Assembly (NCBI RefSeq): GCF_029210385.1
Contig: NZ_JARGDQ010000005.1
Location: forward strand, 1-64,000
Reading direction: 5' to 3'
DNA length: 64,000 nucleotides
From: Desulfurivibrio dismutans
GTDB lineage: Bacteria; Desulfobacterota; Desulfobulbia; Desulfobulbales; Desulfurivibrionaceae
The first letter of the stretch is position 1. Every line of letters starts with the position of its first letter. A model generated the notes under the pieces. That model was not told where the DNA came from. It ran no database searches and worked only from the letters and a program-made list of their open reading frames with translations. This document shows, one piece after another, positions 35,878 to 44,747 of this stretch. The position numbers were made by a program, and so were the translations under genes.

Positions 35878-38469
35878 ATGGAAATAGACGCCCTGTTGTC
35901 CCGGGTCAATCGCCCCGGACGTTATTGTGCCAACGAATTCAACGTGGTCAGGAAGGACTGGCAACAGGCCCGCCTGCGCCTGGCCCTGGCCTTTCCCGAT
36001 CTTTACGAAATCGGCATGTCCCACCAGGGGCTGCAGATTCTCTATCACCTGGTTAACGCCCGCCCGGAATGGCTGGCGGAAAGAGTTTATGCCCCGGATA
36101 TTGACCTGGAGCAGGCCTTGCGGGAGACCGGGATGCCCCTGTTCTCCCTGGAGTCCCGCCGTCCCCTGGCTGAGTTTGATGTGCTGGGGATCAGCCTGCC
36201 CTACGAACTATGTTACACCAATATCCTGACCATCCTCGATCTGGCCGGTCTGCCCCTGCTGGCGAAAGACCGCCGGGAAGACCAGCCGCTGGTGCTCGGC
36301 GGCGGTCCCTGCGCCTTTCATCCCGAACCGGTAGCGGACTTTTTTGATGCCATCCTGCTGGGGGATGGTGAGGAGGCGCTGCCCGAGATGCTGACGGTGA
36401 TCCAGCAGGGGCGGGAGCAACAGCTGGCCCGCGGGCAGATCCTGGCCGCCCTGGCGGCGGTGCCGGGGGTTTATGTGCCGGCCTTTTTTGCCCCCCGTTA
36501 TGATGCGGCCGGTAAGTTTCTCGGCACTGAAGCCCTGCGCCCCGATCTGCCGCCGGTTCGTCGGCGGGTGCTGGCCGATCTGGAACAGGTTGACCACACC
36601 GCGCCGCCCCTGGTGCCGGCCACCCGGGTGGTGCATGACCGCCTAGGGGTTGAGATCGCCCGAGGATGCACCCGTGGTTGTCGTTTCTGTCAGGCCGGGA
36701 TCATCTATCGTCCGGTGCGGGAGCGGGAGCCGGCGGCGGTGTTGCAGGAGATTTTAAGCAAGCTGGAACAGAGCGGTTTTGAAGAGGTGGCGTTGCTTTC
36801 CTTGAGCAGCGGAGATTATGCCTGCATCAACGAACTGCTGGGGCAGTTGATGGATGCCCTGGAGTCCCGCCGGGTGTCCGTTTCCCTCCCGTCCATGCGA
36901 GTGGGATCCTTGACCCCGGCGATGATGGAGCAGATCAAAAGGGTTCGCAAAACCGGGTTCACCCTGGCGCCGGAGGCGGGCAGCGACCGGCTGCGCCGGG
37001 TGATCAACAAGGGGATCACCGAAGAAGACCTGCTGGCCGCCGGTCGCAGCGCCTTCGGTTTGGGTTGGAAGCTGATCAAGCTGTACTTTATGTTTGGTCT
37101 GCCCACCGAAACCGAAGAAGACCTGGCCGCCATCGTCGAGCTGGCCCACAAGGTATTAAAAACCGGCCCCGCCGGCCGTTGCCAGGTGACGGTGAGCAGT
37201 GCTGTCTTTGTCCCCAAACCCCACACTCCTTTCGAGCGGGAGCCTCAGTTGTCGGTGGCCGAGGGCTTTGAACGGATCGATTTTTTAAAACAGCAATTGC
37301 GGCACAAAAAATTCAAGCTCAAATGGCACGACCCGCGCCAAAGCTACCTGGAAGGGGTCTTCTGCCGGGGTGATCGGCGCCTCTCCGCCCTGGTGGAGCA
37401 GGCCTGGCGGGACGGAGCCCGACTGGACGCCTGGTCCGATCACTTTGCCCTGGAGCGCTGGCAGACCGCTGCCGCCGGCCTCAACCTGGACCTTGACCAC
37501 TATCTGCGGCGCCGGGAGGCATCGGAACCTTTGCCCTGGGATCATCTTGATGCGGGGGTCAGCCGGGATTTCCTGGCGGCGGAATATCAGCGGGCCATCA
37601 GTGAGGATTACACCCCTGATTGCCGGGTGCACGGCTGCAGCAAGTGCGGGTTGTGCGATTTTAAAACCGTCAAACCGGTGGTTTTTCGCCGGCCCGCTGC
37701 CGACAGTGGTGCCGTAACAGATCACCGGGCTCAACCCGGGGTGCCGGAATTGCTGTCTGGTCCCAATTACGACAATTCCGATGCAGTACCTGCTTCCCGT
37801 TCCGCCCCCAGCTTGCCCCAGCCGGAGCGGGGAACGGGCTATCGCCTGAGTTATTCCCGGCTGGATGAGGCCCGTTTTATGGGGCACCTGGAGGTGCTGC
37901 AGGTTTTTTTCCGGGCCCTGCGCCGGGTGGGTTGGCCGCTGGCCTTCAGCCGAGGCTTCAATCCCTCGCCCAAAGTTTCCTTCGGACCAGCTTTGCCCTT
38001 GGGAACTGAAAGTCGGGACGAATTTCTCTGGCTGGAATTGACCGCCCCGTTAGGCGACCTGGAAGAGGCCCGCTCGGCTTTGAGCCAGCAGTTGCCCGCC
38101 GGCCTGACCGTGCTCTCTCTGGAACCCGGCGGTCGGCAACAGCCGCCAAGCCTGCTCAGTGCGTACCGCATCAGGCTGCCCGGGCTGTCCGAGATGATTG
38201 ACCCGCAAACTCCGCCGGCCTTGCTGGCGGCCAAGGAATTTGTTATGACGGTGCGTCGTAAAGGGGCAGACCGCACCCTGGATATCCGGCCGGCGGTTAA
38301 GGATTTTACCCTGCAGGCATCCGGGGATTTGGAACTGGTGCTGGTCCAGGAAGCCGGCCGGCCGACGGTTAAGCCGTTGGAGGTGGTGGCCGCCGCTTGT
38401 GCGCTGGCACCCGAACAACTGGCTGACGCCCGGCTAATGAAATTATGGACTCGCCCCGCTCAGGGGTGA
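35878..38469 (+). CDS. TIGR03960-type radical SAM protein fused to a DUF2344 domain
   Basis: 863 residues. An N-terminal B12-binding-like region (about 30-200) is followed by a radical SAM domain with the cluster motif GCTRGCRFC (Cys264, 268, 271). The C-terminal part (about 660-840) is a DUF2344/TIGR03936 domain (YRLSYSRLDEARFMGHLEVL, FSRGFNPSPKVSFGPALPLG). In many bacteria these are two adjacent genes before rng; here they are one polypeptide. A Cys cluster (CRVHGCSKCGLCDF, about 580-595) marks the junction. The reaction is unknown; the link to RNase G and L21/L27 genes suggests RNA or ribosome modification (inference). Confidence 0.9.
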   Translation: MEIDALLSRVNRPGRYCANEFNVVRKDWQQARLRLALAFPDLYEIGMSHQGLQILYHLVNARPEWLAERVYAPDIDLEQALRETGMPLFSLESRRPLAEFDVLGISLPYELCYTNILTILDLAGLPLLAKDRREDQPLVLGGGPCAFHPEPVADFFDAILLGDGEEALPEMLTVIQQGREQQLARGQILAALAAVPGVYVPAFFAPRYDAAGKFLGTEALRPDLPPVRRRVLADLEQVDHTAPPLVPATRVVHDRLGVEIARGCTRGCRFCQAGIIYRPVREREPAAVLQEILSKLEQSGFEEVALLSLSSGDYACINELLGQLMDALESRRVSVSLPSMRVGSLTPAMMEQIKRVRKTGFTLAPEAGSDRLRRVINKGITEEDLLAAGRSAFGLGWKLIKLYFMFGLPTETEEDLAAIVELAHKVLKTGPAGRCQVTVSSAVFVPKPHTPFEREPQLSVAEGFERIDFLKQQLRHKKFKLKWHDPRQSYLEGVFCRGDRRLSALVEQAWRDGARLDAWSDHFALERWQTAAAGLNLDLDHYLRRREASEPLPWDHLDAGVSRDFLAAEYQRAISEDYTPDCRVHGCSKCGLCDFKTVKPVVFRRPAADSGAVTDHRAQPGVPELLSGPNYDNSDAVPASRSAPSLPQPERGTGYRLSYSRLDEARFMGHLEVLQVFFRALRRVGWPLAFSRGFNPSPKVSFGPALPLGTESRDEFLWLELTAPLGDLEEARSALSQQLPAGLTVLSLEPGGRQQPPSLLSAYRIRLPGLSEMIDPQTPPALLAAKEFVMTVRRKGADRTLDIRPAVKDFTLQASGDLELVLVQEAGRPTVKPLEVVAAACALAPEQLADARLMKLWTRPAQG

Positions 38470-38472
38470 TGG

Positions 38473-38594
38473 TCCGGCAAATTTGTCGGCGTCGCAAAAA
38501 GCCGCGCCGCCGACTGGGCACGCTTTGTAACTACTTGTTTTCGCATTGCCGACCAATAAGTCTGAGGGGGGTTTGCGAGCCCATCAAATTTACT
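38473..38594. repeat. Intergenic stretch built of dispersed repeat fragments
   Basis: The gap before rng contains GCAAATTTGTCGGCGTCGCA (38477, also at 25515 with one change), then GCGCCGCCGACTGGGCACGC (38504, similar to 18784), then CCCATCAAATTTAC. The gap at 35826-35860 carries related words in reverse (GCCGACTTTTTGCGAC, CATCAAATTTGAG). No gene is visible. Confidence 0.55.
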
Positions 38595-38607
38595 GAGGAA
38601 TCATGTT

Positions 38608-40143
38608 TTGTCAACGCAACTGCTGATCAACGCCACCCCTTACGAAATCCGTATCGCCCTGCTGGAGCACGGCAATCTGGCCGAATTTTACCTTGAGCAC
38701 CCCGCGGAAAAGGGGCTGGTGGGCAATATCTACCGGGGCCGGGTGGTGCGGGTGCTGCCCGGTATGCAGGCCGCCTTTGTTGACGTCGGCCTGGAGCGCA
38801 CCGGTTTTCTTTATGTCGATGACGTGCTGGTGACCTCCAACGAGGTGGAAAAACGGTTGGCCCGCTGCGATCGCGGCGATGGTACCGGTGGAGAAACCTG
38901 CTGCGGGCACGATACCGACCCCCTTTGTCGGCGTCATCCGGGCCAGAACATCGAGGATCTGCTCAGTGAAGGACAGGACATTATGGTCCAGGTCTGCAAG
39001 GAGCCCCTGGGCAGCAAGGGAGCCCGGCTGACCTGTCATATCACCCTGCCTTGCCGCAATCTGGTTTTCATGCCGCGGACCGACCATATCGGGATTTCCC
39101 GTAAAATCGAAGACGAGGATGTCAGGCTGATGCTGCGGCGGGATATCGAGGCCCTGCGGCCCGCCGGCACCGGCTTTATCGTGCGCACGGTGGCGGAAAC
39201 GGCCACCAATGAAGAGCTGGAAGCGGATATGGAGTTTCTGCTGCACACCTGGGAAGAGGTCCAGGCCCGGGCGGTCACGGCGCCGGTGCCGGGACTGATC
39301 TACCAGGATCTGGACATCACCCTGCGGGTGGTGCGCGATGTGTTTTCACCGGAGGTGGACCAGGTGGTGGTGGATGAGCCGGAGACCTACCAGCGGGTTC
39401 TGCAGTTCGTTGAAACCTTTGCCCCGCACCTCAAGGGGCGGGTTGAACTGGGACCGGAAGACCCGCCCATTTTCGACGCCTACGGGGTTGAACTGGAGGT
39501 TAACCGGGCCCTGGAGCGGAAAATCTGGTTGCGCTGCGGTGGCTATATCATCATCGAACCCACCGAGGCCCTTACCGTGATCGATGTCAATACCGGTCGT
39601 TATGTGGGCAAAAACGGTCTGGAAGAGACGATTTTCAAGGCCAACATGGAAGCGGCCAAGGAAATTGCCTACCAGTTGCGGTTGCGCAATATCGGCGGCA
39701 TCATCATCGTCGATTTCATCGATATGGAAGACGAGGAACACCGTGAAGCGGTGTTCACCGCCCTTAAGGAGGCGGCCAAGAAGGACAAGAGTCGCCTTAA
39801 TATCCTGCGGGTTTCCGAGTTCGGTCTGGTGCAGATGACCCGTAAGCGCAACCGCGAGGATCTGGAGCATCTGATGTGTGAACCTTGTGACTGCTGCCAC
39901 GGCACCGGGGTGATTCGGGCCAGCCGCAGCTTATGTTACGACATTTTTCGCCAGATTGAGCGGGAGGCCTGCCGCCGGCAGGCCGAGACGGTGATCGTGC
40001 GGGTGCATCCCCGGGTGGCCGAACTTCTCCTCCGGGAGGAGGCCCACACCGTTGATTATCTGGAAAAAAAATGCGGCAAACGGATCCAGATCATGCCCAT
40101 CAAGGGTTTGCACCCCGAGAAATATGAGTTCAGTTGGCAGTAA
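38608..40143 (+). CDS. rng: Ribonuclease G/E family endoribonuclease (RNase G-like)
   Basis: 511 residues, close to RNase G and lacking the long RNase E scaffold domain. The S1 domain is near the N terminus (GNIYRGRVVRVLPGMQAAFV), and the catalytic core shows VIDVNTGRYVGK and IIIVDFIDMEDEEH with the metal-binding Asp residues. The zinc-link is LMCEPCDCCHGTG. It processes rRNA and degrades mRNA in the cytosol. A Cys-rich insertion in the S1 domain (about residues 87-112, four Cys) is unusual. Start TTG 38608 has GAGGA 9-13 bases upstream. Next to rplU-rpmA, as in many bacteria. Confidence 0.93.
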   Translation: MSTQLLINATPYEIRIALLEHGNLAEFYLEHPAEKGLVGNIYRGRVVRVLPGMQAAFVDVGLERTGFLYVDDVLVTSNEVEKRLARCDRGDGTGGETCCGHDTDPLCRRHPGQNIEDLLSEGQDIMVQVCKEPLGSKGARLTCHITLPCRNLVFMPRTDHIGISRKIEDEDVRLMLRRDIEALRPAGTGFIVRTVAETATNEELEADMEFLLHTWEEVQARAVTAPVPGLIYQDLDITLRVVRDVFSPEVDQVVVDEPETYQRVLQFVETFAPHLKGRVELGPEDPPIFDAYGVELEVNRALERKIWLRCGGYIIIEPTEALTVIDVNTGRYVGKNGLEETIFKANMEAAKEIAYQLRLRNIGGIIIVDFIDMEDEEHREAVFTALKEAAKKDKSRLNILRVSEFGLVQMTRKRNREDLEHLMCEPCDCCHGTGVIRASRSLCYDIFRQIEREACRRQAETVIVRVHPRVAELLLREEAHTVDYLEKKCGKRIQIMPIKGLHPEKYEFSWQ

Positions 40144-40222
40144 GACTTGACAAAGAAGCCAGGTAGGGCTATAAATGGCGGTTTCTTTTTGCAATCTATT
40201 CTACCAGGCATGGGAGGAAGTT

Positions 40223-40531
40223 ATGTACGCAATAGTTCGCACCGGCGGCAAACAGTATCAGGTGGCCGCAGGCTCCCGCCTGCGGGTGGAAAAGCTCGCC
40301 GGCGAAGTTGGAGATACGGTGGAGTTGGCAGATGTACTGCTGGTTGCCGACGGCGATGAGGTCAAGGTCGGCCGGCCGGTGGTGGAGGGCGCCCGGGTAA
40401 CCGCCCGGATCGTCGAGCAGGATAAAGCCAAGAAAGTATTGGTCTTCAAGAAAAAAAGGCGCAAGGGTTACCGCCTGAAGAAGGGGCATCGGCAGCCTTA
40501 TACCGCTCTTGAGATCAAAGAAATTCTGTAG
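40223..40531 (+). CDS. rplU: 50S ribosomal protein L21
   Basis: 102 residues from ATG 40223, preceded by GGGAGGAAG; a longer in-frame start at 40175 is rejected. [20 protein letters not shown] and the C-terminal [18 protein letters not shown] are diagnostic of L21. It forms the usual rplU-rpmA pair. Confidence 0.98.
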   Translation: MYAIVRTGGKQYQVAAGSRLRVEKLAGEVGDTVELADVLLVADGDEVKVGRPVVEGARVTARIVEQDKAKKVLVFKKKRRKGYRLKKGHRQPYTALEIKEIL

Positions 40532-40551
40532 ATACTGCGAGGATTTGAGTC

Positions 40552-40815
40552 ATGGCACATAAAAAAGCGGGCGGCAGCTCGAAAAACGGTCGCGACAGTA
40601 ATTCCCAGCGCCGCGGCGTCAAGCGCTTCGGCGGCCAGGTGGTCAAGGCCGGCAATATCCTGGTCCGTCAGCTCGGTACCAAAATTCATCCCGGCAGCAA
40701 CGTTGGCGTGGGTCGGGATTACACCCTGTTTGCCAAGGTCGACGGGGTGGTGACCTTTGAAGACTTCCGCCGCAATGGCCGCAGTCGCAAAAGGGTCAGC
40801 ATTTATCCCGCCTGA
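40552..40815 (+). CDS. rpmA: 50S ribosomal protein L27
   Basis: 87 residues. The start [20 protein letters not shown] and [20 protein letters not shown] are diagnostic. The N terminus reaches into the peptidyl transferase centre. The protein starts directly with MAHKKAGGS, without the Firmicutes-type cleaved leader. A terminator hairpin follows. Confidence 0.98.
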   Translation: MAHKKAGGSSKNGRDSNSQRRGVKRFGGQVVKAGNILVRQLGTKIHPGSNVGVGRDYTLFAKVDGVVTFEDFRRNGRSRKRVSIYPA

Positions 40816-40858
40816 AGGTAACGTAAAATTGTGTAGCAGCACGACTGAGAGTTTACGG

Positions 40859-40909
40859 ACCGCTAATCAGCAGGCAACTGGCGCTGCTGATTAGCGGTTA
40901 GGTTTTTTA
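40859..40909 (+). terminator. Intrinsic terminator after rpmA
   Basis: Perfect 14-bp arms ACCGCTAATCAGCA (40859-40872) and its complement (40885-40898) with a 12-base loop, followed closely by a T6 run. It separates rplU-rpmA from obgE, though read-through is possible. Confidence 0.85.
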
Positions 40910-40938
40910 TATCAACCGGTTGTTGTCGGGCCCCCACC

Positions 40939-42120
40939 ATGTCTTTTATAGATGAGGCGAAATTTTTGGTTCGGGCCGGCAACGGCGGCAATGGCTGTGT
41001 CAGCTTCCGGCGGGAGAAGTTTGTCCCCAAAGGAGGTCCCGACGGCGGCGACGGCGGCCGTGGCGGCGATGTCATCCTGGAAGCTTCCGGTCGTCTGGAT
41101 TCCCTGCTCGATTTCAAGTACCGTTCCCACTTTATCGCCCCAAATGGTGCCCATGGCCGGGGCAAAAAGATGCATGGCCGCGGCGGAGCCGATTGCCGGG
41201 TGAAAGTGCCGGTGGGTTCGGTCATCCGCGACGCGGAAAGCGGTGAGGTGCTGGCCGATCTGGTGAGAGAAGGCCAGCAGATGCTGGTCGCTCACGGCGG
41301 CCATGGCGGTCGGGGCAATGTTCATTTTGCTTCGGCCACCAACCGGGCGCCGCGGACGGCCACCAAGGGCACTCCGGGTGAGGAGCGCTGGCTGCGGATT
41401 GAGTTGAAGCTGCTGGCCGATGTCGGTCTGATCGGCTTGCCCAATGCCGGTAAATCCACCTTGCTGGCCCGACTGACCGCCGCCACGCCCAAGATCGCCG
41501 ATTATCCCTTTACCACCCTGTCTCCCCAGTTGGGGGTGCTGCTGTTGCCCGGTCAGCGCCCCTGTACTCTGGCCGATATTCCCGGTTTGATCGAAGATGC
41601 TCACCAGGGCGCCGGCCTGGGGCATACCTTTCTGCGCCATATTGAGCGCACCCGCATGCTGCTGCAGGTGATAGCCGCCGCGCCACCGGGCGGAACGGCG
41701 GCCGGCGATACAGCTGGTGACCCTGCCGACGATCCTCTGGAACAGTACCATCTGTTGAATCGTGAGTTGGAACTGTATCAGCAGGATTTATCGCAGCGTC
41801 CGCGACTGGTGGTCTTGAACAAGGTCGATCTGTTGAGCTCCGGGGAAGACGACCAAGCCGGGAGGAATGAGAAGCTGGCTCAACTGATTCAACGTTTTGC
41901 CGCAGAAAATATCCGGATCCTGCCGGTTTCCGCCCTTGCCGGAGAGGGACTGGAGGAGTTGATAAAGGCCATTGATTACGGGTTGTCGGCGGTGGCCGAT
42001 GATGAAACAACGGCCTCATTGACGGAATCGCGGGCACCGAAGCAGGAAGGCGGGGACGGCGTGCCGGCAGGGCAAAAAGAACAAAAAGAACAGGAAGAGC
42101 AGGGGGGGCAGGATCAGTGA
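40939..42120 (+). CDS. obgE: Obg family GTPase
   Basis: 393 residues. It has the Gly-rich Obg fold (RAGNGGNGCVSFRREKFVPK, GGDGGRGGDVIL) and a G domain with GLPNAGKST (G1), DIPGLIEDAHQGAGLG (G3) and LNKVDLL (G4). Obg monitors 50S assembly and stress. The C terminus ends in a Gln/Glu/Gly-rich tail after the G domain. Follows rpmA, the typical neighbour, and precedes proB. Confidence 0.96.
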   Translation: MSFIDEAKFLVRAGNGGNGCVSFRREKFVPKGGPDGGDGGRGGDVILEASGRLDSLLDFKYRSHFIAPNGAHGRGKKMHGRGGADCRVKVPVGSVIRDAESGEVLADLVREGQQMLVAHGGHGGRGNVHFASATNRAPRTATKGTPGEERWLRIELKLLADVGLIGLPNAGKSTLLARLTAATPKIADYPFTTLSPQLGVLLLPGQRPCTLADIPGLIEDAHQGAGLGHTFLRHIERTRMLLQVIAAAPPGGTAAGDTAGDPADDPLEQYHLLNRELELYQQDLSQRPRLVVLNKVDLLSSGEDDQAGRNEKLAQLIQRFAAENIRILPVSALAGEGLEELIKAIDYGLSAVADDETTASLTESRAPKQEGGDGVPAGQKEQKEQEEQGGQDQ

Positions 42121-42136
42121 TGGAGTTCCCGCCAAG

Positions 42137-43291
42137 ATGAGTCGGCAGACGGCAAGTGGGGCAGAGCTGCAGCAGCGGCGCTGTTATCTGGATAAGGCCC
42201 GGCGGGTGGTGGTTAAGGTCGGGTCGGCGGTGTTGACCACTGGTGAGGGGCTCAACTACGCGGTGCTGGATAATCTGGCCGCCCAGATCGAGCAGTTGCG
42301 GCGGGGTGGCCGGGAGTTCATTCTGGTCAGTTCCGGGGCGGTGGCCGCCGGCCGGCGCAAGCTGGGACTTGGTAACCGCGCTTTAAGCCTGCGCGAGAAG
42401 CAGGCCGCCGCCGCCGTGGGCCAAAGCAGCCTGATGCGGGCTTACGAAAAAATCTTTGAGCAACTGGGCGCCAAGGTGGCCCAGGTGCTGCTCACCCACG
42501 ATGCCTTTTCCCGCCGCGACCGCTATCTTAACGCCCGTAATACCATCTTTACCCTGCTGCAGTGGAACCTGGTGCCGGTAATCAACGAAAACGACACCGT
42601 GTCGGTGGAGGAGTTGCGGTTCGGCGATAACGACACCCTGGGGGCCATGGTGACCAACCTGCTGGAGGCTGATCTCTTTATCTGCCTCACCGACGTGGAT
42701 GCCCTTTACAGTGCCGACCCCGGCTGCAATTCCGGCGCTTGCCCCCTGCGGATCGTGCCGGCCATCACCCCTGAGATCGAAGGGATGGCTGGCGGCGGAG
42801 GCAGCGCGGTGGGGACCGGCGGCATGCTGAGCAAGGTCAAGGCGGCCCGGATGGTGGTTTCCCACGGCGGTTCGGCCGTCATCGGTCCCGGCCGGGAGCC
42901 CGACGTGCTGCTGCGGCTCTTTGCCGGCGAGGAACTGGGCAGTTTTTTTCTGCCTGCTCCCCAGAAAATCCCTTCCCGTAAACACTGGATAGCTTATACC
43001 TTGCGCCCCAAAGGTTACCTGGTGCTGGATGACGGGGCCTGCCGGGCCATCTTGGGCGGCGGCAAAAGCCTGCTGCCCTCGGGCATCATCGAGGTGCGGG
43101 GTGAATTCGGGCTGGGCGATCCGGTGCATTGCCTGGACCGGTCCGGCAAACCCCTGGCCGCCGGCCTCGTTTCTTATGATGCCGCCGCCATCCGGCGCAT
43201 TATGGGGGTGAAAACCACGGCCATCGCCGATATTCTCGGCTACAAAGACAGTGACGAGGTCATCCACCGCGACAACCTGGTGATCTTGTAA
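42137..43291 (+). CDS. proB: Glutamate 5-kinase
   Basis: 384 residues: an amino acid kinase domain (VVKVGSAVLT, LVSSGAVAAGRRKLGL, NENDTVSVEELRFGDNDTLG) followed by a PUA domain (about 295-375). It catalyses the first, feedback-controlled step of proline synthesis. The TAA stop is embedded in the left arm of palindromic repeat E, which separates it from proA. Confidence 0.96.
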   Translation: MSRQTASGAELQQRRCYLDKARRVVVKVGSAVLTTGEGLNYAVLDNLAAQIEQLRRGGREFILVSSGAVAAGRRKLGLGNRALSLREKQAAAAVGQSSLMRAYEKIFEQLGAKVAQVLLTHDAFSRRDRYLNARNTIFTLLQWNLVPVINENDTVSVEELRFGDNDTLGAMVTNLLEADLFICLTDVDALYSADPGCNSGACPLRIVPAITPEIEGMAGGGGSAVGTGGMLSKVKAARMVVSHGGSAVIGPGREPDVLLRLFAGEELGSFFLPAPQKIPSRKHWIAYTLRPKGYLVLDDGACRAILGGGKSLLPSGIIEVRGEFGLGDPVHCLDRSGKPLAAGLVSYDAAAIRRIMGVKTTAIADILGYKDSDEVIHRDNLVIL

Positions 43292-43395
43292 TCGTCCAGT
43301 AGCACCGCACTTTCAGGCGATCGGTCCGGCTTGCGTACCTGGGGTACGCGGCGCCGAACCGCTTGCCTGAATCTGCGGCACTGCTGAACGATTAC
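43288..43395. repeat. Palindromic repeat, 108 bp (copy E)
   Basis: Starts with GTAATCGTCCAGTAG, whose TAA is the proB stop codon, and ends with CTGCTGAACGATTAC. Inner blocks CACCGCACTTTCAGGCGATCGG and (reverse complement of the other arm) TGCCGCAGATTCAGGCAAGCGG: the usual TTGCGG block reads TTCAGG or ATTCAGG here on both arms. Apex GCGTAC-CTGG-GGTACGC. A compensated change of this sort argues that the pairing is maintained. Confidence 0.93.
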
Positions 43396-43461
43396 AGTGC
43401 GGGGACGATCTAAATAACCAGCGACGATTGAACAACATTTAAGAGCGACAGGAGGAGAGTT

Positions 43462-44718
43462 ATGACCCTGGAGGATACCATTGCCACCCTGGCCGGGGAG
43501 ACCAGGCGGGCCGCCCGGCAGGTAGCGAATCTTTCCACCACGGTGAAAAACCGGGTGCTGCTGGCCATGGCCGACGAGCTGCTGGCCCGCAAGGCCTATA
43601 TTCAGCAGGAAAACGAGAAAGACCTGGCCGCCGGCCGGGAAAAGGGGCTGTCGGCAGCCATGCTGGACCGCCTGGCCTTGAGCGATAAGGTGATCGACGC
43701 CATGGTGACCGGGCTTAAGGAGGTGGCGGCACTGCCGGACCCGGTGGGGGAGATCTCCGACATGCAGCGGCGGCCCAGCGGTATTATGGTGGGCCGGATG
43801 CGGATCCCCCTGGGAGTCATCGGCATGATCTACGAATCACGCCCCAACGTTACCGTCGATGCCGCCTCCCTGTGTCTTAAGGCCGGCAACGGGGTGCTGC
43901 TGCGGGGTGGCTCCGAAGCGCTTCATTCCAACCTGGCCCTGGCCAGGGTGCTGCAGGATTGTCTGGCGGCGGAGCATATCGATGCAGCCGCCGTGCAAGT
44001 GATTCCGGTCACTGATCGCGAGGCGGTGACCTGTATGTTGCAGCGGGAGGAGGAGATCGATCTGATCATCCCCCGAGGTGGTGAGGGGCTTATCCGCTTT
44101 GTCGCCCAGAACTCCCGAATTCCAGTACTAAAGCACTACAAGGGAGTCTGTCACGCCTTTGTTGATGCCGGTGCCGATCAGGAGATGGCCGCCCGCATTG
44201 TCATCAACGGCAAGACCCAGCGGCCGGGGGTTTGTAACGCCTTGGAAACCCTTTTGGTTCATCAAGCGGCGGCGGCAACCTTTCTGCCCGCCGTGGGGGC
44301 GCAGTTGGCCGCTGCCGGGGTGGAAATCCGCGGCTGCCCGCAGACCCAGGCCCTGCTGCCGGCGGCCAAGGCCGCCACGGCGGACGATTGGGGTATGGAG
44401 TTTCTCGACCTGATCCTGGCGGTCAGGGTGGTGGCCGACCTGGACGAGGCCATGGCCCATATTGAGCAGTACGGTTCCCAGCATACCGAAACCATCATTA
44501 CCGACCGTTACGACCATGCCCAGCGCTTCCTGCGCGAAGTGGACGCTTCCTCGGTGATGGTCAACGCCTCCACCCGTTTCAGCGACGGCGGCCAGTACGG
44601 TTTGGGGGCCGAGATCGGCATCAGCACCACCAAGCTTCATGCGTACGGTCCCATGGGCCTGCGGGAGTTGACCACCTGCAAGTTTATTGTTTACGGGGAT
44701 GGCGAGATTCGGGAGTAG
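43462..44718 (+). CDS. proA: Gamma-glutamyl phosphate reductase
   Basis: 418 residues, the standard length. It reduces glutamyl-5-phosphate with NADPH, the second proline step. The active-site Cys is in KTQRPGVCNALETLLV (about residue 256); MGVIGMIYESRPNVTVDAAS-type cofactor region is also present. GACAGGAGGAG lies upstream. It works with ProB encoded 170 bp upstream. Confidence 0.96.
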   Translation: MTLEDTIATLAGETRRAARQVANLSTTVKNRVLLAMADELLARKAYIQQENEKDLAAGREKGLSAAMLDRLALSDKVIDAMVTGLKEVAALPDPVGEISDMQRRPSGIMVGRMRIPLGVIGMIYESRPNVTVDAASLCLKAGNGVLLRGGSEALHSNLALARVLQDCLAAEHIDAAAVQVIPVTDREAVTCMLQREEEIDLIIPRGGEGLIRFVAQNSRIPVLKHYKGVCHAFVDAGADQEMAARIVINGKTQRPGVCNALETLLVHQAAAATFLPAVGAQLAAAGVEIRGCPQTQALLPAAKAATADDWGMEFLDLILAVRVVADLDEAMAHIEQYGSQHTETIITDRYDHAQRFLREVDASSVMVNASTRFSDGGQYGLGAEIGISTTKLHAYGPMGLRELTTCKFIVYGDGEIRE

Positions 44719-44747
44719 GAGAAACTGTGCCGGGAGGAGGGCAGGCC

